Origin: Varanus komodoensis
Lineage: Eukaryota > Chordata > Lepidosauria > Squamata > Varanidae
Length of the DNA stretch: 64,000 bases
Reading direction: 5' to 3'
Assembly: GCF_004798865.1 (NCBI RefSeq)
Contig: NW_025335761.1
Span: forward strand, 23,685,687-23,749,686
Shown: piece after piece, positions 36,469 through 49,778 of the stretch
Layout: each line of letters begins with the position of its first letter
How positions within the stretch are numbered: position 1 is the first letter of the stretch
The notes under the pieces: model-generated
The model's database searches: none
Seen by the model: only the letters and a program-made list of their open reading frames with translations
What the model was told of the DNA's origin: nothing
Program-made: the position numbers and the translations under genes

Positions 36469-39400
36469 TTGATAGTTCATGTGCTGGTCACAAACATGGA
36501 TACATAATACTGGAAGAATTTATATGCAGTTTTGAGTTTATCCAGGCTTTAGTTTGTACTCTGCCATTGAAGAACAGGAGGGGGACATTCTTAAAAGATA
36601 CAACCTAATTCAACATACTCTAAAAGACAGAGGAAATAGCATTTCTGTACATTACTTTCCTGACTTGTGAATCTTATAGCTGTATCTGTTCTCTTAAACT
36701 TTGACCTAAAAGCGAGTATAGGTATACTCTTCAGTAAAAATTCGCATTACAGATGCATGCTTCTGTGAAGACCAAGTCTGAGCTAACAATGGCCATTTCT
36801 CAGAAGCCAGCACAGAGTTAGGTGGTGGCTTCAAGATACAAGGCAAACAGAGTAGCACAGATGGTTTATTAGTGTACAATCTTCTATGCAGAAATATGCA
36901 TTCCCTGCCCTGCAGGATGAATGAAATGCATTATATTTAAATTGTTATTTGATAGGTATTGGTCTAAATTGGAACAAAATTGAACTATTTTCAGAGTGAA
37001 ACCAGAATAAACATCTAACAGTTTAACTCCCTGATGCTCAGACTTCTTTTCTATATATATTTTAGCTCACCAAACTTTTTAAAATAAGCTAAATAACACA
37101 TGTGTACTGCTTTTTTATTTTTTAATTTTTGGTAATGCCAGTTTTTCAAACAATGGCTTAATTCATGAATCAGTATGCCCGTTCATCTTTCTTTTCTTTC
37201 TTTTTTGGATCACAAAAAGACCAATTCAGATTTATATACAAAAATCTAGATGGAAAGAATTGGAAAGTAGAATCATGGTTGCCTTATAAGTATGGCAACT
37301 TCACAAGTCTGGCATCAGCCAAACTAATAAAATCAAATACAATGCTGTTTTATGACCTTGAATTTATGTGACTACAGAGGATCAAAGGATTTTTGTCCCA
37401 CTGGACTACAAGGTCTATAGTTCATGGTAAAAAAAAAACAACACACCCTCATCAAAAAGAACATTTTAGTTGTGAGGCTTTTCATTTTAATCAGCTACAG
37501 CAATAAAAGAGCTGCTAGGTGTCCAAAAACATTCTCCAAGATCAGAGACAATCACCCTCTCATACAGCCTGTGTTCTTATTAGATCCATACAGTGCCTCT
37601 GATTTGACCATGCTATTGAACCTTCTCCTGCTGCAACTTGTTTTGACCATATCTTTTTTCCTTAGTTTTTTTTTCTCCCATTTTAAACACAAAACCTGTC
37701 AGACTGCAGTAAGATTAATGATGCAAGAAGCCTGCTCATTAATACTAAGGTACTACAGTTTTCTCAAGATAGACGTTCATTGTAATTGATAGCTTAAATA
37801 AAGCTGAACATTCCGTAGTGTTTAGAGTGTTGCTTCACCCCACTTCCCACTTTCCCTCTTTTCTCCCAGTGAAAACGTTTAATGCTGAGAGCTATATCTT
37901 GTTAATTGGAACTCTACTGGTAGCATTTTTTTTAAATGCCCATGGTGGTCACTCTGTGTGGTGATTACCTTGTACCAATAGAGCAGAAGCTTTGGTGGCA
38001 TGATGGTAGTTTTTCCTTTTGAGATTTTTCCTTGCCAGTTAGGAGGAGCCATGAGTTTGAGAAGAACTGGGAGTTTGAGCTACCAGTATCCCTTGGAAAA
38101 AAAATCTATTTTACTTTTTGTGGATTGTGCCTCAGGTTTCCTAAGTACACATGGCTTCCCAACATGTTTTGGGTCAGTTGACACATTTGGAAGTTGGAGA
38201 GTTTTGCAGGCATTTTCAGAAAATTGTTGCAATTGAAGTGCCTTGCTCATCCATTAAACGGCTTCCATGGTATGTATGGCTGTCACAAATACTAATTTCA
38301 CAGAAGGCAAACTAGGGAGACTGAAAGGGAAGTAACTTGCCCAAGAACCTAGGTACAAAATAAAGTTGGGATCCAGGCTCAAAAATACAAATCTCCTATT
38401 TGGAACCCAAACAGAGATGGAGGACAGCATTTGGTTTTGCCAGCCTCCCAGTTAAAATGATGCTTTTTAAAACACTAGGAAATAAAATAAAAATCATAAG
38501 AACCAGGAAACCCAAGACAGTTGTCTGTGGGCACATTTGAATAGCTCAGTTCTTCATCATTTCTCTCATGTTCCCTACTGTCTAAAAGATGTAGGAAATG
38601 GATATAGCAAACAGATTTAAATGAAATCTAGAGGCAACAGAAAAAAATGAAAACAGACCTGGGTCCGTGGGAGCTTGACTATAGCTTGATCTGGGCATAT
38701 ATTAGATTTAGATGCTGAGGTTTTGAGTTAATAAAATGTACTGTGCTGCAAGAAGAATATGATTTGTGAATGTTCTTGAATATTAAACAAACAAACAAAA
38801 AACCTTTTTAAACTAGCATGTCTGGCATCTTCTCAACTTTGTGAAGGCTTCTTTATGGGATTAGGAACTGAATTAGAAAATCAGATATCTCAATAGTATG
38901 GAAGTAACCTACCTGAGTCCATTCAGCTCCTCCTTCAGAACACAGAGGTCAGAGATGGAGCCAGATAGGCATATGAGATGCCAAGGACAGAACCTGGCTC
39001 ACCTTAGTTCCACATTAGGCACACAGGCATAAAGCCTATATATAAGAGGGGCTCATAATACAGGTCTCCATCTACTGTGCTAGTTTGCTACTTGAAATTA
39101 TTTTGGATTTCTTTTTCCACATAAGAGAAATCTACAACCTGAAGCCTATGGTCTCTTGTTCTACCTCGGGATCTCAACACTTCATTCTATCACACCAGAA
39201 AGCTAGGCCTAAAAAGCTGCTCCTCTCTGGTTCAAGAGATGCCTAGAACAGTTCACTGAATCAAAGTCTGTCATGTACAGAGTATTGAATGCTCTTCCCA
39301 CTGAGATCTGCCTGGCCTAGCAGTGTCATCTATTAGATGCTTAGTGAAGATTGTCCTCTGCTTTCAGGCATTTGATGGCATAAGATGGGGACAGTTAAGT

Positions 39401-39504
39401 CACTTGTTTGAATCTTACTGTATTGAGAAAATTGTTTTAAATTTCGTACACTGGAGATAATTATATTTTTATTATGTTTATATTTGTGAATTGTCTAGAG
39501 TACT

Positions 39505-39612
39505 GGCTATTGGAGAGTCAGTGTGGTATAGTGGACAGTAGGAAGAGAATAATGCCACACTGAGTTCTTCATAAGAAAAAAGCAGGATATAAATGAAATA
39601 AATAAATAATAC
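39505..39612 (+). mobile_element. SINE fragment with AAATAAATAA tail
   Basis: GAGAGTCAGTGTGGTATAGTGG resembles the tRNA-like head of a common squamate SINE (GAGCCAGTGTGGTGTAGTGG). About 60 bases on, GCAGGATATAAATGAAATAA resembles its end. The body is largely deleted. Confidence 0.5.
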
Positions 39613-40079
39613 AGAATTGTATTGAAATGAATTGACATAAATAGATATAATTAGCTGAAATACATGTGTCAGTTCCACATTCTGATTGGGCAGCCATCCC
39701 TCTAGAACCCTAGCATTTACACTGAAAATGTATTTTTATTGTAGTCCTGGTAAACTTTTTGGTTGTCTTTAGAACTGACCTTCCACAAGTGGTAGAGATT
39801 CTCCCATGAACTGAAGGAACTGGTATTCAGTTCAGTTTCACACTGAAGGAAGCAGTACTGCCAGTTTCATCTACAGTTTCCTTCTTGTGAATCATTTCAG
39901 TCCAGTGAAATGTCCTCTAACTCTTTGGAACCAATTTATTGTAGACAACTGGTGACAGGAGGAATTAGTGAAGTTTGCTTTTAACTCTTCCCCCTGCGAA
40001 CGGAGTATCTTTTACAGGAATTCTGAATGAAGGCCTTAATCTGCCTACATATTTTTAAGTCAAGCAATTTGATACTGAT

Positions 40080-40165
40080 TTATTTATTTATTTATTTGGA
40101 ACATTTGAACACCGCCTGTTAATTGAAGTTCTTGTGGCAGCTTATGATACATTTGCAAAACTACA
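40080..40165 (-). mobile_element. L2-like LINE 3' tail (antisense)
   Basis: TTTATTTATTTATTTATTTG, then AACACCGCCTG and CTTGTGGCAGCTTATGATAC: the reverse complement of the L2-like terminal stem and repeat tail. Confidence 0.6.
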
Positions 40166-40879
40166 AAATAAAACATTTGTCAAGGAAGGGTAAGCATTTA
40201 TATAGGTTTCTCCCTAGAGCTTAGATGCCCCAGCCACTGTGACTCTGAATCTCTGTGCTACAGCAAGTTTCAGAAGAAATGGCTGCTGCAGTAGCCAAAT
40301 GTTTAGTCACTTAGCCACAGGGCAGTCTTCTGTGTCAGGGATACAGTTGCTGTTTTCAAAGTCTCAGTTCCTAGTGACAGATGTAAGAGACACTGGGAAA
40401 AGAAAAGTGTTCACAGTTCTCTCCAAATCACTACTGCAGTGAAGACAAAACAGAACAACAAGATTTTGGGACCATGCACTTAACTCCCTTCCACTAGGGT
40501 TACAATCCTGTGGATGCTAGATGTTAAAGCTGTAGGAAAAGGAGGGGGCATAGTTTTTACCTCAGAAATGTGTTCCAAAGTTGGACCTCAGAGTGCCCTT
40601 GCAGCCAGCATGGTCCTTTCCTTATTGGCTGTGGTTCTGAGGTCAAAAGACTGACAGCAGGGTGAGCTTTCCAGGGTTTGGAAGGAGAAGAATGAGGCTT
40701 CACTGGGATATTATGTATTCTGGTAGCATCTCAGTCTGTCTTTGTTAGCCAGGTCACAAGATTTAAGTGGCCAAATTAGCCACCTAAATCCTTTGTAAAG
40801 CAGAACCATGGAAGCAACCTTCACCTCTGCATTCCTTCCACTCTCATTCATAATTCTGAGAGCTTGGGTGGTTATGGAT

Positions 40880-40996
40880 GGATGCAATCCTGTGCACAGT
40901 TAGGCAAAAATGACCGACAGCTTCCACTACTCCCCAGCGAGCTATGGAATGCTGGGAGTTGTAGGAATCTTCTATAACATACATAGGATTGCACCC
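40880..40996. mobile_element. Short palindromic DNA element, AATCCTATGC family, copy 3
   Basis: The left end GATGCAATCCTGTGCACAGT and the reverse complement of the right end (GGTGCAATCCTATGTATGTT) agree at most positions over about 22 bases. The interior has GAATGCTGGGAGTTGTAGG. It is 117 bp, non-coding and the clearest copy in the window. Confidence 0.65.
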
Positions 40997-41774
40997 TGTT
41001 AATACCATTTCAGTGAATATACACTTTCTGGTGCCACAATCCTCCGTGTAAATCATTCACTGACATAACTTTTTGGGTTCCATAGACACCTCTTGAACAA
41101 CATAAATATTTTGGTGTGCTGGGAATTTTTACATGCAACACGTCATGAATTCTTTTATTCTTAGTCATTTTATTGGTAATAGGTCTAAATACTTGTCCTT
41201 GAAAGCAACAGCAACGAAGCACATAAACCAGATTGTGATAACTGAGGTGTCTGAAGAAAGAAATTAATCTCTAAGCACATTGGCAAATGTGCATTATTTT
41301 CATCTAGCTAGCCTTTGATTGTTAAAACTCCTGTTTATAGTTGCTGAAATGTAAAACAAATGTATTCTTTGTTCAAAGGTAATCATTTTCTTAGAAAACA
41401 CACACTAAAAACTTTCGTTGCACAAACACATGTTAGGCTTTTGTTTAGTAATATGAGATCTTTACAACCCAAAGCATGGTGGGGAGCAGGGGGGGGAACC
41501 CCTTCTTGCATTAAATAACTTTTACCTAGTTCTTCAGCCAGAAAGGTATTCAGAGTGTCTCACATCAGTTTTACAATCTAAAAGTCACCATCTTTGGCAC
41601 AGTGTCACAAGCCCACCATTTCTGAATCTAAACTACTTTTCTAATTCTAAATATAGACATTTGCCACCAAAGAAAGAACATTTATCTTTTACATTATTTG
41701 CTATTTTATACCAGTGCATCCCCTGGTAGTTGGTTAAGAATATAGCAATTTTGCTGTTAGGACTGAGAATGAGA

Positions 41775-42570
41775 ATTTTGTTTTTATTTATTTATTATTT
41801 CACTTCTATACTGCCCAGTAACCCAAAGGCTCTCTGGGTGGTTCTTGAAGTGAACCAAGTAAACCCAAATAAAACAGTGACAATAGGCCCACAGCAACTG
41901 CAATCAAATTGGTCCAGAGGTACAGCAGAAATATGAGATAAAACAAGTATAGAAGTTGAGAATATAAGTTCACTATTAAAATACTGAGCAAATAAAAAGG
42001 TTTTATTTGGAAAAGAGTAGGTGCTAGGTGCGCCTCTTTGGGGAGCTGGTTCCATAGTCAAGGTGCCACAAGCAAAAAGGCTCTTCTCCTGGTAGCTACC
42101 CTCTTTACTTCCTTTGCAGAGGGCTCCCTGAGAAGGACACCAAAAGATAACCTTAGGCCTCAGGTAGGTACTTATGGGACAAGCAATTCCTTCAGATAAC
42201 CTGGCCCCAAACTGTTTAGAGCTTTAACTGTTAATACTAGTGCTTTGAATTGGGCCCAGCCTTCAACTGGCAACCAGTGCAGCTGAAAGAGGAGTGGCAT
42301 GATGTGTTCTCTTAAGCCATTCCCAGTTAATAGCCTTGGTGCCCTGTTTTGAATCAACAGACTATTATCAAAAGCAGTTCCACATAGAGCACAATACAGT
42401 AATCTGAATGAGGTTACCAGAGTATGGCTCACTGTCACTAGGCTCTGTCTGTCTGGATAAGGTTGTAGTTCATAAACCAGCCTAAGCTGATAAAAGGTGC
42501 TCTGTGTCACTGAAAAGTAGGATGAGGACAAAGGATACTGTCTAAAAATCGTATCTGAATATATCATTTG
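41775..42570 (-). mobile_element. L2-like LINE 3' end (antisense)
   Basis: The antisense frame from about 42567 encodes LVTVSHTLVTSFRLLYCALC, then a degraded APRLLTGNGLREHIMPLLFQ, LHWLPVEGWAQFKALVLTVK and ALNSLGPGYLKELLVP. The order and motifs are those of the L2 ORF2 C-terminus. A 3' untranslated region follows and ends at the tail ACTGCCCAGTAACCCAAAGG...TTTATTTATT on the + strand. About 0.8 kb, 5'-truncated. Confidence 0.85.
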
Positions 42571-43730
42571 ACTTATATGATCATTAATTGGTTGGGCTCT
42601 TCTCAGGAAGAAGCACTTTTTTCTTCTTGTTTGCTTTTTTAATGCATTAAAACATCAGTTTAGGGAAAGAAGCAGCTGTGAAAATGGCATGAGAAAAGAC
42701 TGAACCAGAAGGGTTTATGAGTTATCTTTTTATCCTAAACATATGTGAAGGTTAATTTGTTGGTATAGTCTAAATTATTTATTTTCAAATAATTGCATGA
42801 TATAGCTGGCATTAAGAAGGGAAGACTTATTAATACTATCTCTGTGTGTGAATTCCCTGCGTATATAAATAAGACTGGGAAAACTGACCACTGCACAAAG
42901 TCTAAACCCACATGTCCTACGTGCCAAAATGACCTGTCATTTGGCAGAGTCTTGTATGTGTATGCCTGACGTGTGGGTGCTACTGCAGTAGAGTAGGCTG
43001 TTGTTCAATTATCCAGGCGAAGGAAAGATTTTTCCATCAATCGTAGAAATGTTACAGTCTCTCAGAAGCATAGGCTTTCAAGACCTCCATTCCCCCGAAT
43101 ATTACCAAAAATTTAGCTTGTATATATATGCTGGCATCAAGTTTCTTACTGAATGCATAAGTGATTAGGGACAAAGTTAGCTGGTCTAGACACTTGTTCC
43201 CTTTCTCCACTTCCAGCAAGTCTCCTCTATGGAAGATTAAGGAAAACTTTGTTACTACTCCCAAAAAAAGAACAGAGTTGAGACAGTGGCAGAGCAGTGA
43301 CTATTTTGCCCTTCTGTGCAGTGGCAAGTGGTTTCTTCTGACCAACATTGTTTCAGCATTGCTGTACCCAATTCATGACAGCTAGTTTCTTCTACTTACT
43401 ACCTTGCATCTCTACTTGTTCAATACAATGGAAGTAGCAAACAACACGCATAAGTGGTATAGTGGTAATTCAAAAGAAAAGAGAAAACAGAGTGCTCCAC
43501 AATGTAATTAGCACAGCATCTACAATTTCATTTTTAAAGTATAATTTATATTAAATTCTTATACTTGTGAATGACCAAATTAACTTCTGAACTCATAAGG
43601 CAGAGGCTGCCTATTATTGCACATGCTATGTTTGCTAATGGATATTGTGTACAATACGGAAGACAATTAAAGATTCACACCATTTCAATTATACCTCATG
43701 ATACTGTGCCTTTTCATTATTTCTTCGCAG

Positions 43731-44461
43731 TCTGAGTTTGAACTCAAAGTTTTCCATGTTCGAGGAGAGTATGCTTTATTAGTAGCAAAACTTGAGGAAG
43801 ACATCAAAAATTTAAAAAATGAACTGGAAAATAAATTCTACAGAAGAAGTGAAGAAACAAAGGATATCTGTGTATCCACTGAAGATGATCACCCACCAAA
43901 AACATACAGAAATGTATGTATACAGACAGACAGAGAAACTTTTATAAAGCCAAATGAAGATGAAAACCGGACAGTCAAGAATAACCAAATAATACCTAAG
44001 AAGCTTACTATACCATTTTTGAATAGTAGCATTTCTTCCTCAACTGATCATAAAGAAACATGCAGTTGTAGCCATGCCTCAGGAAGTATTGTATCTCAGC
44101 AGGATCAAATGTTGCCACCACCACCACCACCTCCACCTCCTCCACCTCCACCTCCTCCTCTTCCATCTTCACTGTCTGGTTCAGTTCCTCCACCAACAAC
44201 TTTGGGAACTATACATCCTCCTCCTCCACCACCACCACCACCAGCACCACCACTTCCTGCAGGTTTTGAAGGCCACCAGCTAACACCGCCTCCTCCACCA
44301 GGACCACCTCCACCTGGAACAGGGCTGCTTCCACCTCCTCCACCACCTCTCGGATCTAGTTTCCTTTTGTCTTCAAGTCAAGGTCCTCGGAAACCTGCAG
44401 TTGAACCTTCTTGTCCGATGAAGCCACTCTATTGGAACAGAATACAAATAAACGACAGCAG
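43731..44461 (+). CDS. FMN1: Formin-1 exon with coiled coil, poly-proline FH1 and start of FH2
   Basis: The acceptor TTCTTCGCAG ends at 43730 and the donor GTAAAT starts at 44462; two bases pass to the next exon. It begins SEFELKVFHVRGEYALLVAK, which continues the coiled coil, followed by the FMN1 landmark TYRNVCIQTDRETF. FH1 follows from about 44115 to 44355: a run of 15 prolines, a second of 9, then runs of 5, 4 and 6 separated by short Gly/Leu/Ala linkers. FH1 binds profilin-actin and SH3/WW proteins and feeds actin to FH2. The exon ends CPMKPLYWNRIQINDS, the conserved start of the FH2 lasso. The proline codons are mostly alternating CCA and CCT, so the tract length may vary between individuals. 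Confidence 0.97.
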
Positions 44462-47417
44462 GTAAATGTATATGCCTTTTTGTTATTTTGCTACATCTGT
44501 GCAATATTTCTGGATTAAATGAAATGAGAACACATTTCAAAGACATGGGAAATATCAAAATCAGGTGTTTTTTAAAAGGAAAAGTTTGAAATGCATGTTT
44601 TTTTTTTAAAAAATTAAATGGTTCAGTGCTATGCCATAGTTTTTCTCAAAAAATCTATCTCAGAATTATATTCAGCAGCTTATGACGAAAAAGTAATCTG
44701 ATTTGACATGAAATATTCTTAGTATACCTTGAGGCACAAGTTACAGCGAATCTGATCCTGCAAGACACTCTGACATCAGATTAGTGCATATGAATGTCCT
44801 TTAATGTCCCAAGACATAGAAAAACCTTCAGGCTCTCTCTTTACATATTTAGCCAGGAAAAATACCAGAAGCTCTCAGCATTCCTAAGCCAGCCATGTTT
44901 TTCTATCCATACGTGTGAGAATATGTCTTTAGTAATTAAATCAGCAATCATAAGTATTCCTTCAGGTGATTGCTGTAAAAGTGACTGCTTTTATTCACTT
45001 GGAAATTCAACCCATTCAATGGGTAATATAATTGTAGAATTGGCATCTCAGGAGTACATGATGTTTATACAAAGAAATAGTGTACACACATTTCATAGCA
45101 AATGGGTCAAGCTTATGGAGAGCAGTACAACTATATTGTTCTAAAGGTTGTCACATATAATCAGTTTTACCTTCTTGTCCAGTTGACTGATGACTCCCTT
45201 CTTCTTTCCTTTATCCTTTTTTATTCTTATATTTCACCTTCTTCCTCTGTGGATGAGGCAAGCCAAGATGTAAAACAAAGATAATGATTTCAGAACCAAT
45301 TCTTAACACTTCCAAATGTTAAGAAACAGAAAATAATGTGTTTATTCCCTGGTGTACCTTAGTTCAGTTGACTATTATGGAATGCTCTTAACCATTTTTA
45401 TATTTCAGTTATTAGTTAGTGCAGTCTAGCCATAATTCTATATATAAATTTGGAATGCAGCTTTGTTTTGTCTTGTTTTGTGCATTTTTTTCCTAGAACC
45501 TGTTTAAATCAAAGAAGAGATACTCAGGCCTGATACTTTATTTTCTGAATAAATAAATAAATTATTCTATATTTCTCAGTTTTTAATGATTTCATCAGGT
45601 AATAGAAGGTTGACTGTCTTAGGTCTGGAAAAAGACTGGGAACTTGTTAAATGGAAAGCAGGAGTAAAATGTTATGTGAGTGACACCTGCTGGAAGAAAA
45701 ATAATAGTCACTAAGCAACAATGACTGGAGATTATTTTCTTTGGAAACATTTACAGTTTGTAAAGAAAAACAATCTAATCTGAAAGATTATACCTGAAAC
45801 TGAGCATGTTTTTAAATTGTACCTCCCAGCATTCAGTGATAGCATTTCGGATGATAATATTAATGATGGAACATGGAGGAAATATCAAGTAGACACCTAG
45901 GCTATGGCTGTTTTCAGATTTTAATCCCTCCCCTCTTATCTGTATGCATTCAGAACACCAGAAAGTAAGGATGTGATCATGCTCAAACTGAGTATCAAAA
46001 TGAGCTACTTTGGAGGAATTTGGACTTGTACTAAAGTAGAGTGGGCTTCCTTTAATGCACCCTAAAGTAGAGTGGGCTTCCTTTGAAATTTCTGGCATAT
46101 ATTTCAGATGCACAGGATTTGGGGAGAGAAAGAATCAGTCTGCCCTTTAACAATTACTATATTTTTACTTAAAAGTAAAAAGAAAAACAGCAAATAGGGG
46201 AGGGGAGGGGATCTGCTTTTGTGGTAGATAATTCTAGCTTCCTATTAGGACATTCATTTAACAGAAATGTTCTTTTTTCTACTACTAATCTCAGTGCTTT
46301 GGGAAGGATATAGAAGGAACTAATCTGTTAGTTCAGTTGAGCAGAAAGCAAAAACTCTCAGACTGTTTTTTATTCATTGTAACTCCCTAATCCCTGCACC
46401 TATCCTATGGGGAGAGGGCAGACAAGCAAAGCCATGGTCCCCTACTTAAGATTCCCCTTGCACCTATCTGATTCAAATATGGCCGGTATTGTCACATTAG
46501 AAGGATTTTTTACCCCAAAATAAAAAGTCATAGGTATCCTTTTCAAAAAGATACTTAAGCTATAAAGGCCTATGGGTAGTGGGGCACCATACAAATGGAA
46601 GAATAATAATTAAATAAATAAATTGTGCAAAATGTATAGGCTTCATCTGTTCTGAAAAGGCAACTCTATCTACAAATTCCATCCTGTCAAGAAGTAAAAT
46701 GCTATAGCTGGCTGTGCATTTTCCAATGTAATTTAATGAAAACATATGAATTGATAGTTTTGAAATAAGACTCTGCTTTGGACGCAAGGTAAATGTAGGC
46801 CATACCCATCAAACTAACCTGATTTCTGAAGTGTTAAAGCAAGGGAAGCAAATCTTGCTAATCTTGCCTTTGGTGCATTCATCTATTAATGTCAGCAGTA
46901 CACTGTTTTGGTACTGACTTCTACTAAGTCAGATCCACCTAAAAAAGAAAAGAAAAGAAAATCTTGTAGGTTATGCAAATAGTCTATACGTGACATGCAT
47001 AACCTGTGCAACAACAGCAATTAAAAAGTACTGAATATATAATTGCTGTTGAGTACTATACAGTTTTGGGTATATAATGTCTCCATAATAGAAGGGAAGC
47101 CAATGCGAGACTAGGACTCAGGAGATCTAGTCCCCTCTCAACCATGGAGTTAACTGGGTGATTTTAGGCCAGTCTAAACTCCTAGCCCAATTTAAATCAC
47201 AGATTGTTTTTCTGAGGATAAGACTGAAAGGAGGAGAATTATGTAAGCTGCTTTGAGTTCCTTTAAAGCATTATAATATGTAAAGATAGATAGTCCAGTC
47301 CAGTCCAGTCCAAATGCCAATGTACTAAATATTGATAGGATTTTAACTATGCAGTAAAGTAAACCTGTCATAAGAGAGACTTTTTAATAATTTTGTTTTG
47401 TCTTTCCCTAATCTTAG
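44462..47417 (+). other. FMN1: FMN1 intron, 3.0 kb
   Basis: It contains a 23-bp direct duplication (46031-46053 and 46062-46084), an L2-like tail at 46565-46625 and a SINE at 47085-47290. 44500-46000 has no nameable element; the open frame at 44794-45144 has neither similarity nor splice sites. Confidence 0.65.
47085..47290 (+). mobile_element. tRNA-derived SINE (sense)
   Basis: GCGAGACTAGGACTCAGGAG, then a degraded middle, GGTGATTTTAGGCCAGTC, CTGAGGATAAGACTGAAAGG and GTAAGCTGCTTTGAGTTCCT follows the body of a well-known squamate SINE (GACTAGGACCTGGGAG..., CTGGGTGACCTTGGGCCAGTC, GTGAGGATAAAATGGAGG, GCCACCTTGAGCTCC). The head is degraded. A GTCCA pentamer repeat follows at 47293-47311. Confidence 0.75.
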
Positions 47418-47568
47418 TGCAAATTCAGCACCAACTCTATGGGACTCATTAGAAGAACCCAGCATATTTGATACCATTGAATTTGAATACTTATTCTCCA
47501 AAGAAACAGCTCAGGAAAAGAAAAAGCCATTAGCAGACTCTTATGAAAAGAAAACAAAAACCAAGAAG
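47418..47568 (+). CDS. FMN1: Formin-1 exon, FH2 lasso
   Basis: The acceptor CCTAATCTTAG ends at 47417 and the donor GTATTT starts at 47569. The first base completes a Ser codon from the previous exon. The frame then reads [37 protein letters not shown] and [13 protein letters not shown], ending in phase 0. It matches human FMN1 ([29 protein letters not shown]). In formin structures this N-terminal FH2 lasso wraps around the post of the partner subunit to form the ring dimer, and the TLWDSL tryptophan is one of the conserved lasso aromatics. The Lys-rich end begins the lasso-to-knob linker. Confidence 0.97.
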
Positions 47569-49778
47569 GTATTTCCGTGCTCTTAACTTTACTTTTTTAA
47601 GCTGTGTTTTTATTTAGCCTTTTAAAAAAATATTTTCATCTCCGTATTTTATTTCAACCTTGAAATTCCAAAGAATCTACCAAAAAAATCATATGAATAG
47701 AGAATCTAGTAATCCATCAGTGTTTAGGATGATCACTTTTTAGTTTCAGTTTATTTCCTCTTGAAAAGAGGGTGGAGAAGACAGCACATATGGTCATACA
47801 TGAAATCCATATTAAAATTTGAATATTGCCCATTAACAGCCTTAAGAACTTTGATAAAAAGATGCATAGCCACAAAATCCCATACTTATATGGAATCAGT
47901 ACTTTCTAGCTCATAATACTTTAAAGCAATTTTCTTTTTATACTTTACATGATTACAGCTTAAGATGAAATACCAGTTTACATATTCAACCTAGTCAATG
48001 TTGAAAGAGCATGGCCACAGAATGGAGATAGCTTCTTTTTTTTCTTTGTCATGTTCATCAACTTTAGTGTGGACTGGCCATCAGCATGAGCATGGAGATC
48101 TGATTTGTTTTTCATTTGTTCTCTCTCTTGCTTCCTCTCTCATTAGTGGGATGAATACTGTGTAAAAATAGCCTGAGAGTAGAATTTTAAAAATCTAAGC
48201 AGCAGATACTATTTAGTTTTTATTATATTTGTCTGATACTAATGATTATAGTGTAAGTTAACATTCACCAACCAGGTACCATTATATTTTCCTCCTACAA
48301 AGAAAAGAAGTAAATGTGAGGTAATTTGTGTCATCTGCATGATCTAAATAAGACTCCATCAATCATTTTTGGTTCTTTAGTGCAATGATTTTCATATGAA
48401 AGACAGAAAGGAATGTTGAAGATAATGGCTGTCTGTTGTCTATTATCTCTAACTGGCTTCATATAATTATTAACACACATTCTCATTTATGCTGAGTGTC
48501 AATATTTGGAATGAGGAACATTTTAAAAACAAAGAAACGATGATATATCTGTCATCAGGTTGAAAGGGAGAGGGGCTATTTTGTATTTGCAACATTTTAT
48601 ACTTTTTGAAAAGATGGATTCACATTATGCGCCAGAGTGGTAAGAGTGTAATGGTCCCAGTTTCTGTTTTAGATGGAGGTGTGCTACTTTTCCAATTCCA
48701 ACCGCAATGAACTTCCTGTAATATGAATGGGAACCATGTTTCACAGGCTGGATCTGCCCCAGTATGCCCCCAACTGACCTGAAAAGGCCTTCAAATAGAC
48801 CCTTTTCCTTCTCTGTCTTCCCCAAAACTATTGCCACTACTCTGGGAGGAAAAGTGAATGAGGTAGCAGCCCCCAGCTTAGCCTTGTGCTTTGCTTTTTC
48901 AGTCAGGAAAGGTAAGGTCAGAGGAAGCAGCTCCTGACTGAACCAGTACTTTAAGAAGCTATCCCTTGCCTGTCTTGATGGGGAAAGGAAAGGGGTAGGC
49001 AGAGTGTGAGTGTATAAATGAATAGGCTGGTAATGGCATGTGAAAGCCTGTGTGTATGAATTTGTATGCATGGAATCTAAGCAAGCATGTTGGGACTATA
49101 TGACCCTGTCTCTTGCCAGCATATGTCCTGAATAGGCTTGAGCAGAGCTAATTTGGCAGTTAGGGTGAAAAAGCTTCCTCTCCTACAATATGAATAGAAA
49201 ATAAGTGTTATTTGGAATTTTACTTTTAATGCTAAAATGTCCAAGAATGGCAGTGGTTGAGATGATCTCCATGCCTGCACTAGGAAAAGAAATTATGGGT
49301 AGCAGCATTTACATTCTTGTCATAGGGTCTGGAGATAGTGTGTCCATTTCAATGGTATATTTAGTAACCAGAGCAGAGACAGACTATTGGCTCCCATCTC
49401 TGTTGCTTAGACATTCTGTGCCAGCTGGCATATCATTATCATCAACTGGCAATAGCGAGGAAGTCAGCTGCTTACATATTACTGTCATCTGTGCTCAAAA
49501 TGCATGTTTCTAGGAGCTCAAAACATTACACTGCTTGGGACCAAATAGAACAATCCATTCTTGCCAACATAATTTAGTGTGTACCTGCTAAATGTGTGAC
49601 TGCCTAACCAGCTGCAGCCCATCAGCCTATGTCTTGGAGCTTACAAGAGATTGATGATTCAGCTCTTTTCCAGTTCCAGGCATCAGGCTACAAAAAAAAG
49701 GAGGCTTATCAGGCTCCTGCTAAACATATGGCTGATGGGCTGTATTCATTTTGTTGGGCACAAGAACCAGATTTTGGG

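Larger units (their letters stand above)
21105..43730 (+). other. FMN1: FMN1 intron, 22.6 kb, repeat-rich
   Basis: The largest complete intron in the window. It carries the densest set of elements, listed separately: MITEs, BovB tails, L2-like LINEs and CR1 fragments. Stretches where I see no nameable element include 28000-28960, 36500-39480 and 42600-43700. No supported second gene is nested in it. Confidence 0.6.

Noticed and set aside
37424-37789. 121-codon open frame on the + strand
   Set aside because: The composition reflects T-rich intron sequence (Phe/Leu/Ser runs), with no conserved motif and no splice sites linked to FMN1.
44008-44199. Antisense Glu/Val-rich frame
   Set aside because: It is the reverse reading of the CCA/CCT proline repeat in the FMN1 FH1 exon.
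48625-49071. 148-codon antisense open frame in an FMN1 intron
   Set aside because: No similarity I recognise, low-complexity His/Thr/Ser-rich start, and no splice or promoter context. Probably chance.
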